NCBI GenBank assembly: GCA_904502175.1
Contig: CAJGDU010000073.1
Location: 1-6,308, forward strand
Direction of reading: 5' to 3'
From: Clostridiaceae bacterium
GTDB lineage: Bacteria; Bacillota; Clostridia; Oscillospirales; Acutalibacteraceae
DNA length: 6,308 nt
In this document: positions 1-5,060 of the stretch, in pieces
Position numbering within the stretch: the first letter of the stretch is position 1
Layout of the letters: every line of letters starts with the position of its first letter
The notes under the pieces: generated by a model
Database searches by the model: none
Seen by the model: the letters and a program-made list of their open reading frames with translations, nothing else
What the model was told of the DNA's origin: nothing
Program-made: the position numbers and the translations under genes

Positions 1-950
1 ACCGCGGCATACGGGGAAGAGGCGCTTTCAAACTGAGTATACACGTTCCGGGTCTCGGGGTCTATGGTCACTTCCTCCATCATGGGCGGAAGTTCGAGGG
101 CGCCGAGGTCTCTGCAGTATTCCAGAAGGAGGACTTTTCCTTTTTCCAGTTTTGAAAGGTCGACTTCATAGCGGTAGACCTTCGAGGGGTTCACCCGGCC
201 GCCGGAGACGGAGATGGCAAGGTAGGTCTTGTCCCCGATGTCGGCGAGCAGCGCGCCCTGAGCCAGGATGGGCATCTCTATTTCGCCCTCTTTCACGAGG
301 CGGGGGATGCCGAGCACGTTGCGGACCCGGAAGCACACCATGGTGCCCTTCTTTTTCGAGTAGGAGTTGCCGACCCACAGGCGGTCCCGGAAGGTCATGG
401 TGAAGATGGCGTTGCAGTGTATCTTCGTTGTCGTGAGGTAGCGGACGCTGCCGAAGCCATAGTGGATGACGCGCTCCAGCTCGGAGAAGAGCACGGCGCT
501 CATCTTCTGGTCCGTGTCCTTGGCGATCCACACGAAGGTGCCGTCATAGGAGATGCCGCCCACGTGGTTGCAGTCCGGCAGGGAAACGGTGGCGATGTGC
601 TCCTGAGTGGCCTTGTCCACCACATAGATGACCGACTTGTGCTGGACGTGGTCCTTCGCGGCGGCGAGCTTTTCAGCGTTGCCGCCTTTGGCGGCGTGCT
701 TCTCCAGCTCCTCCCGGTACTTGGCGATGTTGCAGTACGCCGTGATGAGCACGTACTGCTCCGCGACACAGATGCCCTGGGGCGTCATGCACTCGCAGAG
801 CCCCTCGTCCACTTTGGTGTGGGCAAGGCCCGGGATGCCGAAGGTGGCGTAGGAAGAGATGCGCGCCAGGGTGGGGAACTTCTCCAGAGACTTGCGGAAA
901 TCCTGGTCGTACCGGAACCCGGTGCTGGTGGAACGGTTGGAAGTGTCCAT
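1..950 (-). CDS. Beta-propeller-like protein of unknown function, C-terminus beyond left edge
   Basis: An uninterrupted minus-strand frame runs from ATG at 950 to the window edge: 316 complete codons, no stop. Seen: no signal peptide and no membrane segment, so the product is probably cytoplasmic. Residues 55-64 read MTPQGICVAE. Strand-turn-strand stretches recur, such as GGISYDGTFVWIAK (131-144), TFRDRLWVG (186-194) and VTIDPETRNVY (294-304). These 'xDGxxVWIA / RLWVG' units resemble YncE-like beta-propeller blades; that is pattern recognition and no catalytic residues are evident. A charged, probably helical insert lies at about 76-105, between predicted strands. The start is chosen because the frame is open downstream of it and a weak GAGAG ribosome site lies about 9 bases upstream. 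The next gene upstream in transcription order (1022-1900) ends 71 bases away behind a strong hairpin, so co-transcription is uncertain. I am sure it is coding and unsure of function. Confidence 0.85.
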   Translation of the reverse strand, partial: MDTSNRSTSTGFRYDQDFRKSLEKFPTLARISSYATFGIPGLAHTKVDEGLCECMTPQGICVAEQYVLITAYCNIAKYREELEKHAAKGGNAEKLAAAKDHVQHKSVIYVVDKATQEHIATVSLPDCNHVGGISYDGTFVWIAKDTDQKMSAVLFSELERVIHYGFGSVRYLTTTKIHCNAIFTMTFRDRLWVGNSYSKKKGTMVCFRVRNVLGIPRLVKEGEIEMPILAQGALLADIGDKTYLAISVSGGRVNPSKVYRYEVDLSKLEKGKVLLLEYCRDLGALELPPMMEEVTIDPETRNVYTQFESASSPYAA

Positions 951-981
951 AGGGTGTCTCTCTTTTCTGCGTTAAGGATAA

Positions 982-1014
982 GACAGCGGCAGGGAAGGGT
1001 CCTCTGCCGCTGTC
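982..1014 (-). terminator. Strong hairpin between two minus-strand genes, probable terminator
   Basis: Perfect 11-bp inverted repeat: arm 982-992 (GACAGCGGCAG) and arm 1004-1014. The loop holds a further 3-bp GGA/TCC stem with one bulged base. It sits 7 bases after the stop of the 1022-1900 gene. Read on the minus strand it is followed by TTATCCTT, only a partial U-tract. It may therefore terminate inefficiently, or act as a 3'-end-protecting or processing hairpin, letting some transcription reach the gene starting at 950. Confidence 0.6.
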
Positions 1015-1021
1015 GGTCGTC

Positions 1022-1900
1022 TTATTTTGCTTTGGTGGCGGGGTGGTAAGCGGAGAACTTCGTGAAGGTCAGCTGCTTGCGGTTCGCGTCCAGGTCAGCC
1101 TGACGGGCCTTGCCGTCTTCCTTCTTCAGGTGCTTGTCGTTGGCGGAGTCGCCGTCGAGGTCCTTCGCCAGGAACCAGGGGCTCTTCTCGTTCGCGTACT
1201 TGTCGCGGAGCAGCCCTTCCTTGAAGGTGAGGGACATGCCGTTGGAGTTGAACCCGTAGAGGTACCAGACCGTGTATTTGTCACCGTCGGTGGCCTTTTC
1301 GAGGACCCGGGCCTTCGTGCAGACGGTGTAGTAGTCCTTCGGCTCCGACTGGAAGACGCTGTAGGCGTCTCCGTTGTTGTCGAGGGTATAGTAGTCGAGG
1401 ATGGCGTAGGGATAATGCTGGTAGCCCTTCACGACGCCGATGATGAGGTCCATGGTACCGTCGCCGTTGAAGTCGTTCAGATAGAACCCGACGTTGTCCT
1501 GCGGGTTGCCTTCATAGAGCTCGGGGAGAAGGGTGCTGAGGCCGGCCTTCTGCAGGGCGGTCTTGTTGCTTCTCGCCTTGAGGGCATCCTGATACTTGTT
1601 CAGAACGGTGACGTAAGTGCCGGGGACGGTGATGCGTTTCTTGCCTTCGGCAAGCTTCTCGGTCGTCGTCTCGGCCTTCTTCGTGGTCTTCTTCGTGGTC
1701 TTCTTGGTGTCAGTGTCCTTGGTGTCCGCCTTTTTCGTCGTCTTCTTCGTGGCGGTGACCGTGGTGGCTCTCGTGTAATCGTAGGCGCTCTGCACTTCGC
1801 CGTTGCCTCTGCGGGAACTGAAGAACCCGAAGATGAGGCCGGCGAGGATGAGCAGGAACACGAGGGCAATGATGATTTTATATCTCACATTACGTTTCAT
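1022..1900 (-). CDS. Membrane-anchored protein with Lys/Thr-rich stalk and extracytoplasmic domain, function unknown
   Basis: 292 aa. The start at 1900 is chosen over an upstream ATG at 1957 because AGGAGG (1909-1914) lies 8 bases before it and the promoter lies between the two. Residues 1-8 carry K/R charges, followed by a hydrophobic helix (about 9-27) without a lipobox cysteine, so it is probably an uncleaved N-in/C-out anchor. Residues 51-82 are a low-complexity TTKK-type stalk. The globular part (about 90-292) holds two acidic loops, DFNGDGTMD (143-151) and DLDGDSAND (247-255). Both resemble Ca2+-binding DxNGDG/DxDGD loops of FG-GAP or dockerin-like proteins; metal binding is inferred. 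A similar DNNGD stretch lies at 174-178. The gene diverges from the PrsW-family protease at 2011 and shares its promoter palindrome. I do not recognise the family. It could be an envelope-stress sensor, a cell-surface protein or a protease substrate. Confidence 0.85.
   Translation of the reverse strand: MKRNVRYKIIIALVFLLILAGLIFGFFSSRRGNGEVQSAYDYTRATTVTATKKTTKKADTKDTDTKKTTKKTTKKAETTTEKLAEGKKRITVPGTYVTVLNKYQDALKARSNKTALQKAGLSTLLPELYEGNPQDNVGFYLNDFNGDGTMDLIIGVVKGYQHYPYAILDYYTLDNNGDAYSVFQSEPKDYYTVCTKARVLEKATDGDKYTVWYLYGFNSNGMSLTFKEGLLRDKYANEKSPWFLAKDLDGDSANDKHLKKEDGKARQADLDANRKQLTFTKFSAYHPATKAK
1655..1750 (-). repeat. Low-complexity Lys/Thr-rich repeat within the 1022-1900 gene
   Basis: Codes residues 51-82, built from TTKK, TKK and TKD units (KKTTKKTTKK inside). 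At DNA level part of it repeats with a 12-base period around 1677-1711 (plus-strand unit near ttcttcgtggtc). Such tracts can change length by slippage. The protein segment is a strongly basic, probably extended linker between the membrane anchor and the folded domain, possibly touching anionic wall polymers (inference). Confidence 0.75.
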
Positions 1901-1925
1901 ACAGCATTCCTCCTGCTTAAAGGCC

Positions 1926-1954
1926 ATTTTATCATAAGTACAAACTCTTGTCGA
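1926..1954 (-). promoter_or_regulatory. Promoter of the membrane-anchored protein gene
   Basis: Read on the minus strand: -35 TCGACA (1954-1949), 17-bp spacer, extended -10 TGATAAAAT with the hexamer at 1931-1926. Five of six -35 bases and five of six -10 bases match the sigma-70/sigma-A consensus. Initiation near 1919 would give a 5' leader of about 20 bases holding the AGGAGG site at 1909-1914. Confidence 0.7.
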
Positions 1955-1957
1955 CAA
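1948..1957. promoter_or_regulatory. Perfect palindrome shared by two divergent promoters
   Basis: TTGTCGACAA is a perfect 10-bp palindrome that supplies the -35 hexamer for both directions. RNA polymerase could probably occupy only one promoter at a time. Any regulator bound here would control both genes. No known operator consensus was recognised. Confidence 0.6.
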
Positions 1958-1976
1958 TTCAAAAAAAAGGTATTAT
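1948..1976 (+). promoter_or_regulatory. Promoter of the PrsW-family protease gene
   Basis: -35 TTGTCG (1948-1953), 17-bp spacer, -10 TATTAT (1971-1976). Initiation would fall near 1983. The ATG at 1975 lies inside the -10 box and so would not be in the mRNA; this decides the start of the downstream gene as 2011. The -35 overlaps the -35 of the opposite-facing promoter. Confidence 0.65.
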
Positions 1977-2010
1977 GGGGACAGAAGAGAAGAAAGGGGC
2001 GATCCACCAC

Positions 2011-2694
2011 ATGTCATATCTGCTGTTCTTCGGCCTCATCCCGCCGATCGCGCTGCTCATCTATGTCTATCATCTCGACCGCATCGAGAAAGAGCCGCCG
2101 AAGATGATCCTTCGGCTGTTCCTGCTGGGCATTTTCTCGGTCATCCCGGCCATCTTCCTGGAAGGCGTCGGCATGACGCTCCTCGGCCTGACCGGTATGC
2201 CGGAAACCTCCTATGTCTATCTGCTCATCGAATACTTCCTCATCGTCGCCTTCTCGGAAGAGCTGTCGAAGAGGATGATCGGTGTCGGCATGACCTATAA
2301 GAGCGAGGAGTTCAACTACCAGTTCGACGCCGTCGTCTACTGTGTGGCCGCGGCCCTCGGCTTTGCCTGTATCGAGAACATCGAATACATTATGCTGGAA
2401 GGCCCCGGCGTGGCCCTCGGCCGGCTCATTCCCATCCACACCATCTGCGGCGTGTACATGGGCCACTATGTTGCCATGGCCAAGAGCGCCCACAGGGCAG
2501 GGGACTTCTCCTCCCGCGCCATGTTCAACTTCCTGAGCGTCCTGGTGCCCGTGCTCATCCACGGCTTCTACGACTTCTCGCTGTCCACGGAGAACGACGA
2601 GATGCTCATCGCCAACCTGGTCTTCACCGTCGTCATCACCATCGTCGCTTTTATCTCGCTTCACTCCTACGCGAAGAAAGATAAACCGGTATAA
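2011..2694 (+). CDS. PrsW-family intramembrane metalloprotease
   Basis: 227 aa, close to Bacillus subtilis PrsW (about 218 aa). Seen: multiple hydrophobic segments; an N-terminal HLDRIEKEP (21-29) like the family's charged loop after helix 1; EELSK (83-87); FDAVVY (105-110) running into GFACIENIEY (117-126); HTICGVYMGH (143-152); and HGFYDF (184-189). These Glu/His/Asp motifs are the family's putative metal-binding and catalytic residues within the membrane. Known: PrsW makes the first cut in anti-sigma factor RsiW, releasing sigma-W. No sigma or anti-sigma gene is in this window, so the substrate here is unknown. The start at 2011 has AAAGGGG (1993-1999) 11 bases upstream. Upstream in-frame starts at 1948 (TTG) and 1975 (ATG) lie in promoter elements. 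No convincing terminator follows directly. Its transcript may end at the hairpin at 2851. The divergent membrane-anchored gene is a possible partner. Confidence 0.9.
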   Translation: MSYLLFFGLIPPIALLIYVYHLDRIEKEPPKMILRLFLLGIFSVIPAIFLEGVGMTLLGLTGMPETSYVYLLIEYFLIVAFSEELSKRMIGVGMTYKSEEFNYQFDAVVYCVAAALGFACIENIEYIMLEGPGVALGRLIPIHTICGVYMGHYVAMAKSAHRAGDFSSRAMFNFLSVLVPVLIHGFYDFSLSTENDEMLIANLVFTVVITIVAFISLHSYAKKDKPV

Positions 2695-2721
2695 AGTGTA
2701 CTGAAGTTTGACATGTGTCTT

Positions 2722-2738
2722 TGTAACACTCCTGTAAC
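2722..2738 (+). promoter_or_regulatory. Direct repeat TGTAAC spaced 11 bp, candidate activator site
   Basis: TGTAAC occurs at 2722-2727 and 2733-2738, exactly 11 bp apart, each preceded by a pyrimidine. The second copy abuts the -35 hexamer at 2739. Tandem half-sites one helical turn apart next to a -35 are typical of OmpR/PhoB-type response regulators. The (C/T)TGTAAC-N4-(C/T)TGTAAC pattern recalls the Pho box, but no regulator can be assigned from this window. Confidence 0.4.
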
Positions 2739-2767
2739 TTGTGTTCGGTAAAGGTGCATGATACAAT
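2739..2767 (+). promoter_or_regulatory. Strong extended -10 promoter in the 2695-2993 gap
   Basis: -35 TTGTGT (2739-2744), 17-bp spacer, extended -10 TGATACAAT with the hexamer TACAAT at 2762-2767. Initiation is expected around 2774-2777. No convincing ORF follows directly; the transcript meets a terminator hairpin about 75-100 bases later. This points to a small RNA or a regulated leader of the 2994-4616 operon. Confidence 0.7.
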
Positions 2768-2773
2768 ATCTAT

Positions 2774-2877
2774 GTCATTAGGAGGAAGTCACTGGATTTC
2801 CAATGATTTTATCTCTCCTTTCTGATTTTTGTTTGTGTGTTTGTAGAGCAAAAGACCTGCCGCAAGGTGGGTCTTTT
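2774..2877 (+). ncRNA. Candidate small RNA or attenuated 5' leader (about 100 nt)
   Basis: Bounded by a good promoter (-10 at 2762-2767) and a terminator hairpin (2851-2876). The 5' part can fold two mutually exclusive ways. One pairs TCATT (2775-2779) with AATGA (2802-2806), plus GGAA (2784-2787) with TTCC (2798-2801). The other pairs AGGAGG (2780-2785) with TCTCCT (2814-2819), with one G-U. The middle (2819-2846) is U-rich and unpaired. I recognise no known riboswitch or T-box. It may be a standalone sRNA, or a leader governing read-through to the phosphofructokinase operon. A 41-codon ORF from ATG 2803 is possible, but its AGGAGG is 17 bases away. Confidence 0.45.
2851..2877 (+). terminator. 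Rho-independent terminator or attenuator hairpin
   Basis: An 11-bp stem (arms 2851-2861 and 2866-2876, two G-U pairs) is closed by a GCAA tetraloop (2862-2865). The 3' arm ends in TTTT, followed by CTCTCGTT. It lies 117 bases before the next gene start and 157 bases after the protease stop codon. It could end the short transcript from 2774, end the protease mRNA, or attenuate the downstream operon. Confidence 0.75.
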
Positions 2878-2941
2878 CTCTCGTTATGGGAAACTTTTTG
2901 CTTTTTCCACGGTTTGGTTGTAAACTGAAACTGTAAAATGC

Positions 2942-2958
2942 GGTACCCTGCGGGTGCC
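2942..2958 (+). other. Small GC-rich hairpin in the leader of the 124-aa protein gene
   Basis: Seven base pairs (GGTACCC 2942-2948 with GGGTGCC 2952-2958, one G-U) enclose a TGC loop. It lies 22 bases before the AAGGAG site at 2981-2986 and directly after a possible -10 (TAAAAT, 2934-2939) that lacks a good -35. It could be an mRNA-stabilising 5' stem or an operator; there is no U-tract, so it is not a terminator. Confidence 0.35.
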
Positions 2959-2993
2959 CGGAAACAATGTGAAAAACCGAAAGGAGACAGCTT

Positions 2994-3368
2994 ATGTCTA
3001 TTCTCGACAACCTCGGCAGCCTCGACATCAAACGCCTCGCGCAGGAGATCGTGCAGGACACTGCCAACGACCTGAAAGATGAAGTCAACGTCGGCAAAAT
3101 GCTTCAGCTTCTGAAGGAGGGCAATTCGCCCGCCGATATCGCCGCGAAAATGGGCCAGGAGCTCAACGTGGTCGAAAAGCTGAAAGACGCCGCCGTCAAG
3201 AACGTCAAGGAAGAGTTCGGCATGGAGACCGCCACGACAGCCTCCACCGGTTCCTCCACCGGCGACGCCATCCAGGGCAACAAGATCAGACGTGAAGACA
3301 TCAAAGTCTCTGAAATGCCCATGTCCGGCAAAGTGGACCGCGATAAGATCCAGTTCGACGACGAATAA
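2994..3368 (+). CDS. Small acidic protein of unknown function, first gene of the pfp operon
   Basis: 124 aa with an excellent ribosome site, AAGGAG (2981-2986), 7 bases before ATG. Seen: no signal peptide or membrane segment. Residues about 10-75 are charged and predicted mostly helical, including LLKEGNSPADIAAKMG (39-54), which has the look of a helix-turn-helix; a DNA-binding role is not established. A Thr/Ser/Gly linker (about 78-92) leads to a charged tail ending in FDDE. The stop is 24 bases before the phosphofructokinase start with no terminator between, so the two are almost certainly co-transcribed. I do not recognise the family. A role tied to phosphofructokinase (regulator, partner or stability factor) is suggested only by the operon. 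Its N-terminus MSILDNL resembles MAILDKL of the small protein at 4663-4974. Confidence 0.85.
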   Translation: MSILDNLGSLDIKRLAQEIVQDTANDLKDEVNVGKMLQLLKEGNSPADIAAKMGQELNVVEKLKDAAVKNVKEEFGMETATTASTGSSTGDAIQGNKIRREDIKVSEMPMSGKVDRDKIQFDDE

Positions 3369-3392
3369 TCCACGAAAGGAAACCACGCAATA

Positions 3393-4616
3393 ATGGGAAA
3401 CGTAATCATTGGACAGTCCGGCGGTCCCACCGCTGTCATCAATTCCAGTCTCGCCGGCGCCATCCGTGCGGCCAAAGACCACGGCATCAAGAGAGTTTAC
3501 GGCATGCACCACGGCATCGAGGGCTTTTTGAATGACGACGTCATCGACCTGGACATCTATTTCGATGACCTCTACGAGCTGTCTCTGCTGAAGCGGACTC
3601 CCTCCGCGTTCCTCGGCTCCTGCCGTTACAAACTGCCCGAAATCGAAGGGCATGAAGAAGTCTACGAGAAGATGTTCCTGCTCATGGAGAAGTACGACAT
3701 CGAGTACTTCCTGTACATCGGCGGCAACGACTCCATGGACACCATCAAACAGCTCTCGGACTATGCGGCGGCCCACGGGAAAAGCCAGAAGTTCATCGGT
3801 ATCCCGAAGACCATCGACAACGACCTGCCCGTCACGGACCATACGCCGGGCTACGGCTCCGCGTCCAAGTTCATCGCCACCACCATGAAGGAGATCATCC
3901 GCGACAACGAGTCCTTCGGCGCCTCCGAGCCCAAACTCTGCGTCGTCGAGATCATGGGACGGAACGCCGGCTGGCTGACCGCCGCCTCCATGCTGGCCGA
4001 TGACGCCGACTGTGAGGGCCCGGACCTCATTTACCTGCCGGAAGTGGCCTTTGACCCGGACGCGTTCATCCACCGCGTCAAAGAGCTTTCCACCATCAAG
4101 AAGTCCGTTGTCATCGCCATCTCGGAAGGCATCGTCCTGAAGGACGGCACCCTGGTCTGCGAACTGGGCTCCGACGCCACCTTCGTCGACGCCTTCGGCC
4201 ACAGACAGCTGTCCGGCGCCGGCAAGGTCCTGACGAACATGATCGCCGACCAGATCGGCTACAAGACCCGTACCATCGAGTTCTCCATCCTGCAGCGCTG
4301 CGCCACGCACCTCGCGTCCCGCGTGGACATCGACGAGGCCTACAACGTCGGCTATGTCGGCTGTGAGGCGGCCCTGGAAGGGGAGACCGGCAAGATGATC
4401 ACCATCGAGGTCCTGAAACGTACCCCGTACGTGGCGGACTACGGCATCCACGACATCCACGATATCGCGAACGTCGAAAAGAAAGTGCCCCTCGAGTGGA
4501 TCACCAAGAACGGTACCTATGTCACGAAGGAGTTCCGCGAGTACGCTCACCCGCTGGTGCTTGGCTCCCTGTCCAAGTACTCCGCCGGCGGCGTCCCGAA
4601 ACACCTCATCCTGTAA
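3393..4616 (+). CDS. pfp: Pyrophosphate--fructose 6-phosphate 1-phosphotransferase (PPi-dependent phosphofructokinase)
   Basis: 407 aa, cytoplasmic. It catalyses the reversible reaction PPi + fructose 6-phosphate = Pi + fructose 1,6-bisphosphate. Seen: the N-terminal nucleotide/phosphate loop GQSGGPT (7-13); GGNDSMDT (110-117); PKTIDND (138-144), which carries the catalytic Asp142; MGRNAGW (188-194); SEG (244-246); and KTR (291-293) with QR (301-302) for sugar-phosphate binding. Donor specificity can be read from two positions. Asp113 replaces the Gly of ATP-type GGDGS, and Lys139 replaces the Gly of ATP-type PGTIDND; both are known hallmarks of PPi enzymes. It is longer than ATP-PfkA (about 320 aa), fitting the PPi or mixed-substrate group. 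Ribosome site GAAAGGA (3374-3380) lies 12 bases upstream. It is the second gene of an operon and ends in a bidirectional terminator. A less likely alternative is an ATP enzyme of the same clade, which Asp113/Lys139 argue against. Confidence 0.95.
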   Translation: MGNVIIGQSGGPTAVINSSLAGAIRAAKDHGIKRVYGMHHGIEGFLNDDVIDLDIYFDDLYELSLLKRTPSAFLGSCRYKLPEIEGHEEVYEKMFLLMEKYDIEYFLYIGGNDSMDTIKQLSDYAAAHGKSQKFIGIPKTIDNDLPVTDHTPGYGSASKFIATTMKEIIRDNESFGASEPKLCVVEIMGRNAGWLTAASMLADDADCEGPDLIYLPEVAFDPDAFIHRVKELSTIKKSVVIAISEGIVLKDGTLVCELGSDATFVDAFGHRQLSGAGKVLTNMIADQIGYKTRTIEFSILQRCATHLASRVDIDEAYNVGYVGCEAALEGETGKMITIEVLKRTPYVADYGIHDIHDIANVEKKVPLEWITKNGTYVTKEFREYAHPLVLGSLSKYSAGGVPKHLIL

Positions 4617-4621
4617 CAACA

Positions 4622-4653
4622 AAAAAGAGGCCCTCGCATGAGGACCTCTTTTT
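4622..4653. terminator. Bidirectional terminator between convergent genes
   Basis: A 9-bp outer stem (AAAAAGAGG 4622-4630 with 4645-4653), one C-A mismatch, then a 4-bp CCTC/GAGG stem and a GCAT loop. A/T runs on both sides give U-tracts in either direction. It lies 5 bases after the pfp stop and 9 bases beyond the stop of the minus-strand gene at 4663, so it can end both transcripts. Confidence 0.9.
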
Positions 4654-4662
4654 GTTTTCGGT

Positions 4663-4974
4663 TTATTCGCCGTGGTAGTTCAGGATGCGGTTGCCCTTCT
4701 TGTCGACGGAGTAGCGGGTGCCTTCCTCCATCTGGTACTTCTCCATGAGCTCTTTCAGAATGATCTGAACGTCCGGCTCCTTGTAGAAGTAGCCGTGGAG
4801 CTTTTTGCATTCTTCTTCGATTTCGGCTTCCTTCTGCATGATGGCAGCGTAGTTGTCGTTCCGGTGGGCGCGCAGATAGTCGTTGCCCTCCTGAATGATC
4901 TTCTGGAGCTGCGCTTCTCTGGAATTGGGGTCTTCGGTGGCGGTGCTGCTGAACAGCTTGTCGAGAATGGCCAT
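4663..4974 (-). CDS. Small helical protein of unknown function
   Basis: 103 aa, no signal peptide or membrane segment. Seen: a short N-terminal MAILDKLFSS that could form an amphipathic helix. A Ser/Thr-rich turn (9-18) follows. Two or three long, charged helices (about 18-80) come next, with coiled-coil character around QKEAEIEEECKKL (47-59). The short tail resembles a beta hairpin (RYSVDKKGNRILNY, 87-100). The start at 4974 has GAGGT (4982-4986) 7 bases upstream and a good promoter beyond. It is a monocistronic gene converging on pfp and sharing its terminator. The family is not recognised and no catalytic motif is visible. Confidence 0.85.
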   Translation of the reverse strand: MAILDKLFSSTATEDPNSREAQLQKIIQEGNDYLRAHRNDNYAAIMQKEAEIEEECKKLHGYFYKEPDVQIILKELMEKYQMEEGTRYSVDKKGNRILNYHGE

Positions 4975-5011
4975 GATAGTTACCTCAGTTCATAGTTTTT
5001 TTGACAGTACA

Positions 5012-5039
5012 AGTATAACAACTCTCGGGCGATTTGCAA
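5012..5039 (-). promoter_or_regulatory. Promoter of the 103-aa protein gene
   Basis: Read on the minus strand: -35 TTGCAA (5039-5034), 16-bp spacer, extended -10 TGTTATACT with hexamer TATACT at 5017-5012. This implies a leader of about 30 bases before the start at 4974. Confidence 0.75.
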
Positions 5040-5048
5040 TAGGTTGCA
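5035..5048. promoter_or_regulatory. Inverted repeat overlapping a -35 element
   Basis: TGCAA (5035-5039), TAGG, TTGCA (5044-5048): a 5-4-5 inverted repeat covering the -35 of the minus-strand promoter. It is a candidate operator; it is short enough to be chance. Confidence 0.3.
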
Positions 5049-5060
5049 CACAATTTTTCG

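Noticed and set aside
20..33. Catabolite-responsive (cre-like) half match TGAAAGCGC on the minus strand
   Set aside because: Only one half matches the consensus and it lies deep inside a coding region.
166..769. Two minus-strand open frames (166-531 and 500-769) within the left-edge gene
   Set aside because: Both are out of frame with the continuous 316-codon frame from 950, and their compositions are Arg/Pro- or Ser/Arg-rich shadows.
1948..2010. Longer starts (TTG 1948, ATG 1975) for the PrsW-family protein
   Set aside because: They overlap the -35 and -10 boxes, so they precede the expected transcript start. The family's N-terminus begins with the hydrophobic helix encoded from 2011.
1043..2107. 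354-codon plus-strand open frame opposite the membrane-anchored protein gene
   Set aside because: It is antisense to a gene with a clear start, ribosome site and membrane anchor, and it runs through the divergent promoter region. Its low-complexity composition mirrors the opposite strand.
2708..2713. Perfect -35 hexamer TTGACA
   Set aside because: No acceptable -10 lies 16-18 bases downstream (CCTGTA region). The promoter at 2739-2767 explains the area better.
2014..2766. 250-codon minus-strand open frame opposite the PrsW-family gene
   Set aside because: The plus strand carries conserved protease motifs, so the antisense frame is a shadow.
2778..4622. 614-codon open frame on the minus strand opposite the 124-aa gene and pfp
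   Set aside because: It lies wholly antisense to two well-supported genes, including one with clear enzyme motifs. It has no ribosome site of its own and has the valine/aspartate/glycine-rich composition typical of the antisense of GC-ending codons.
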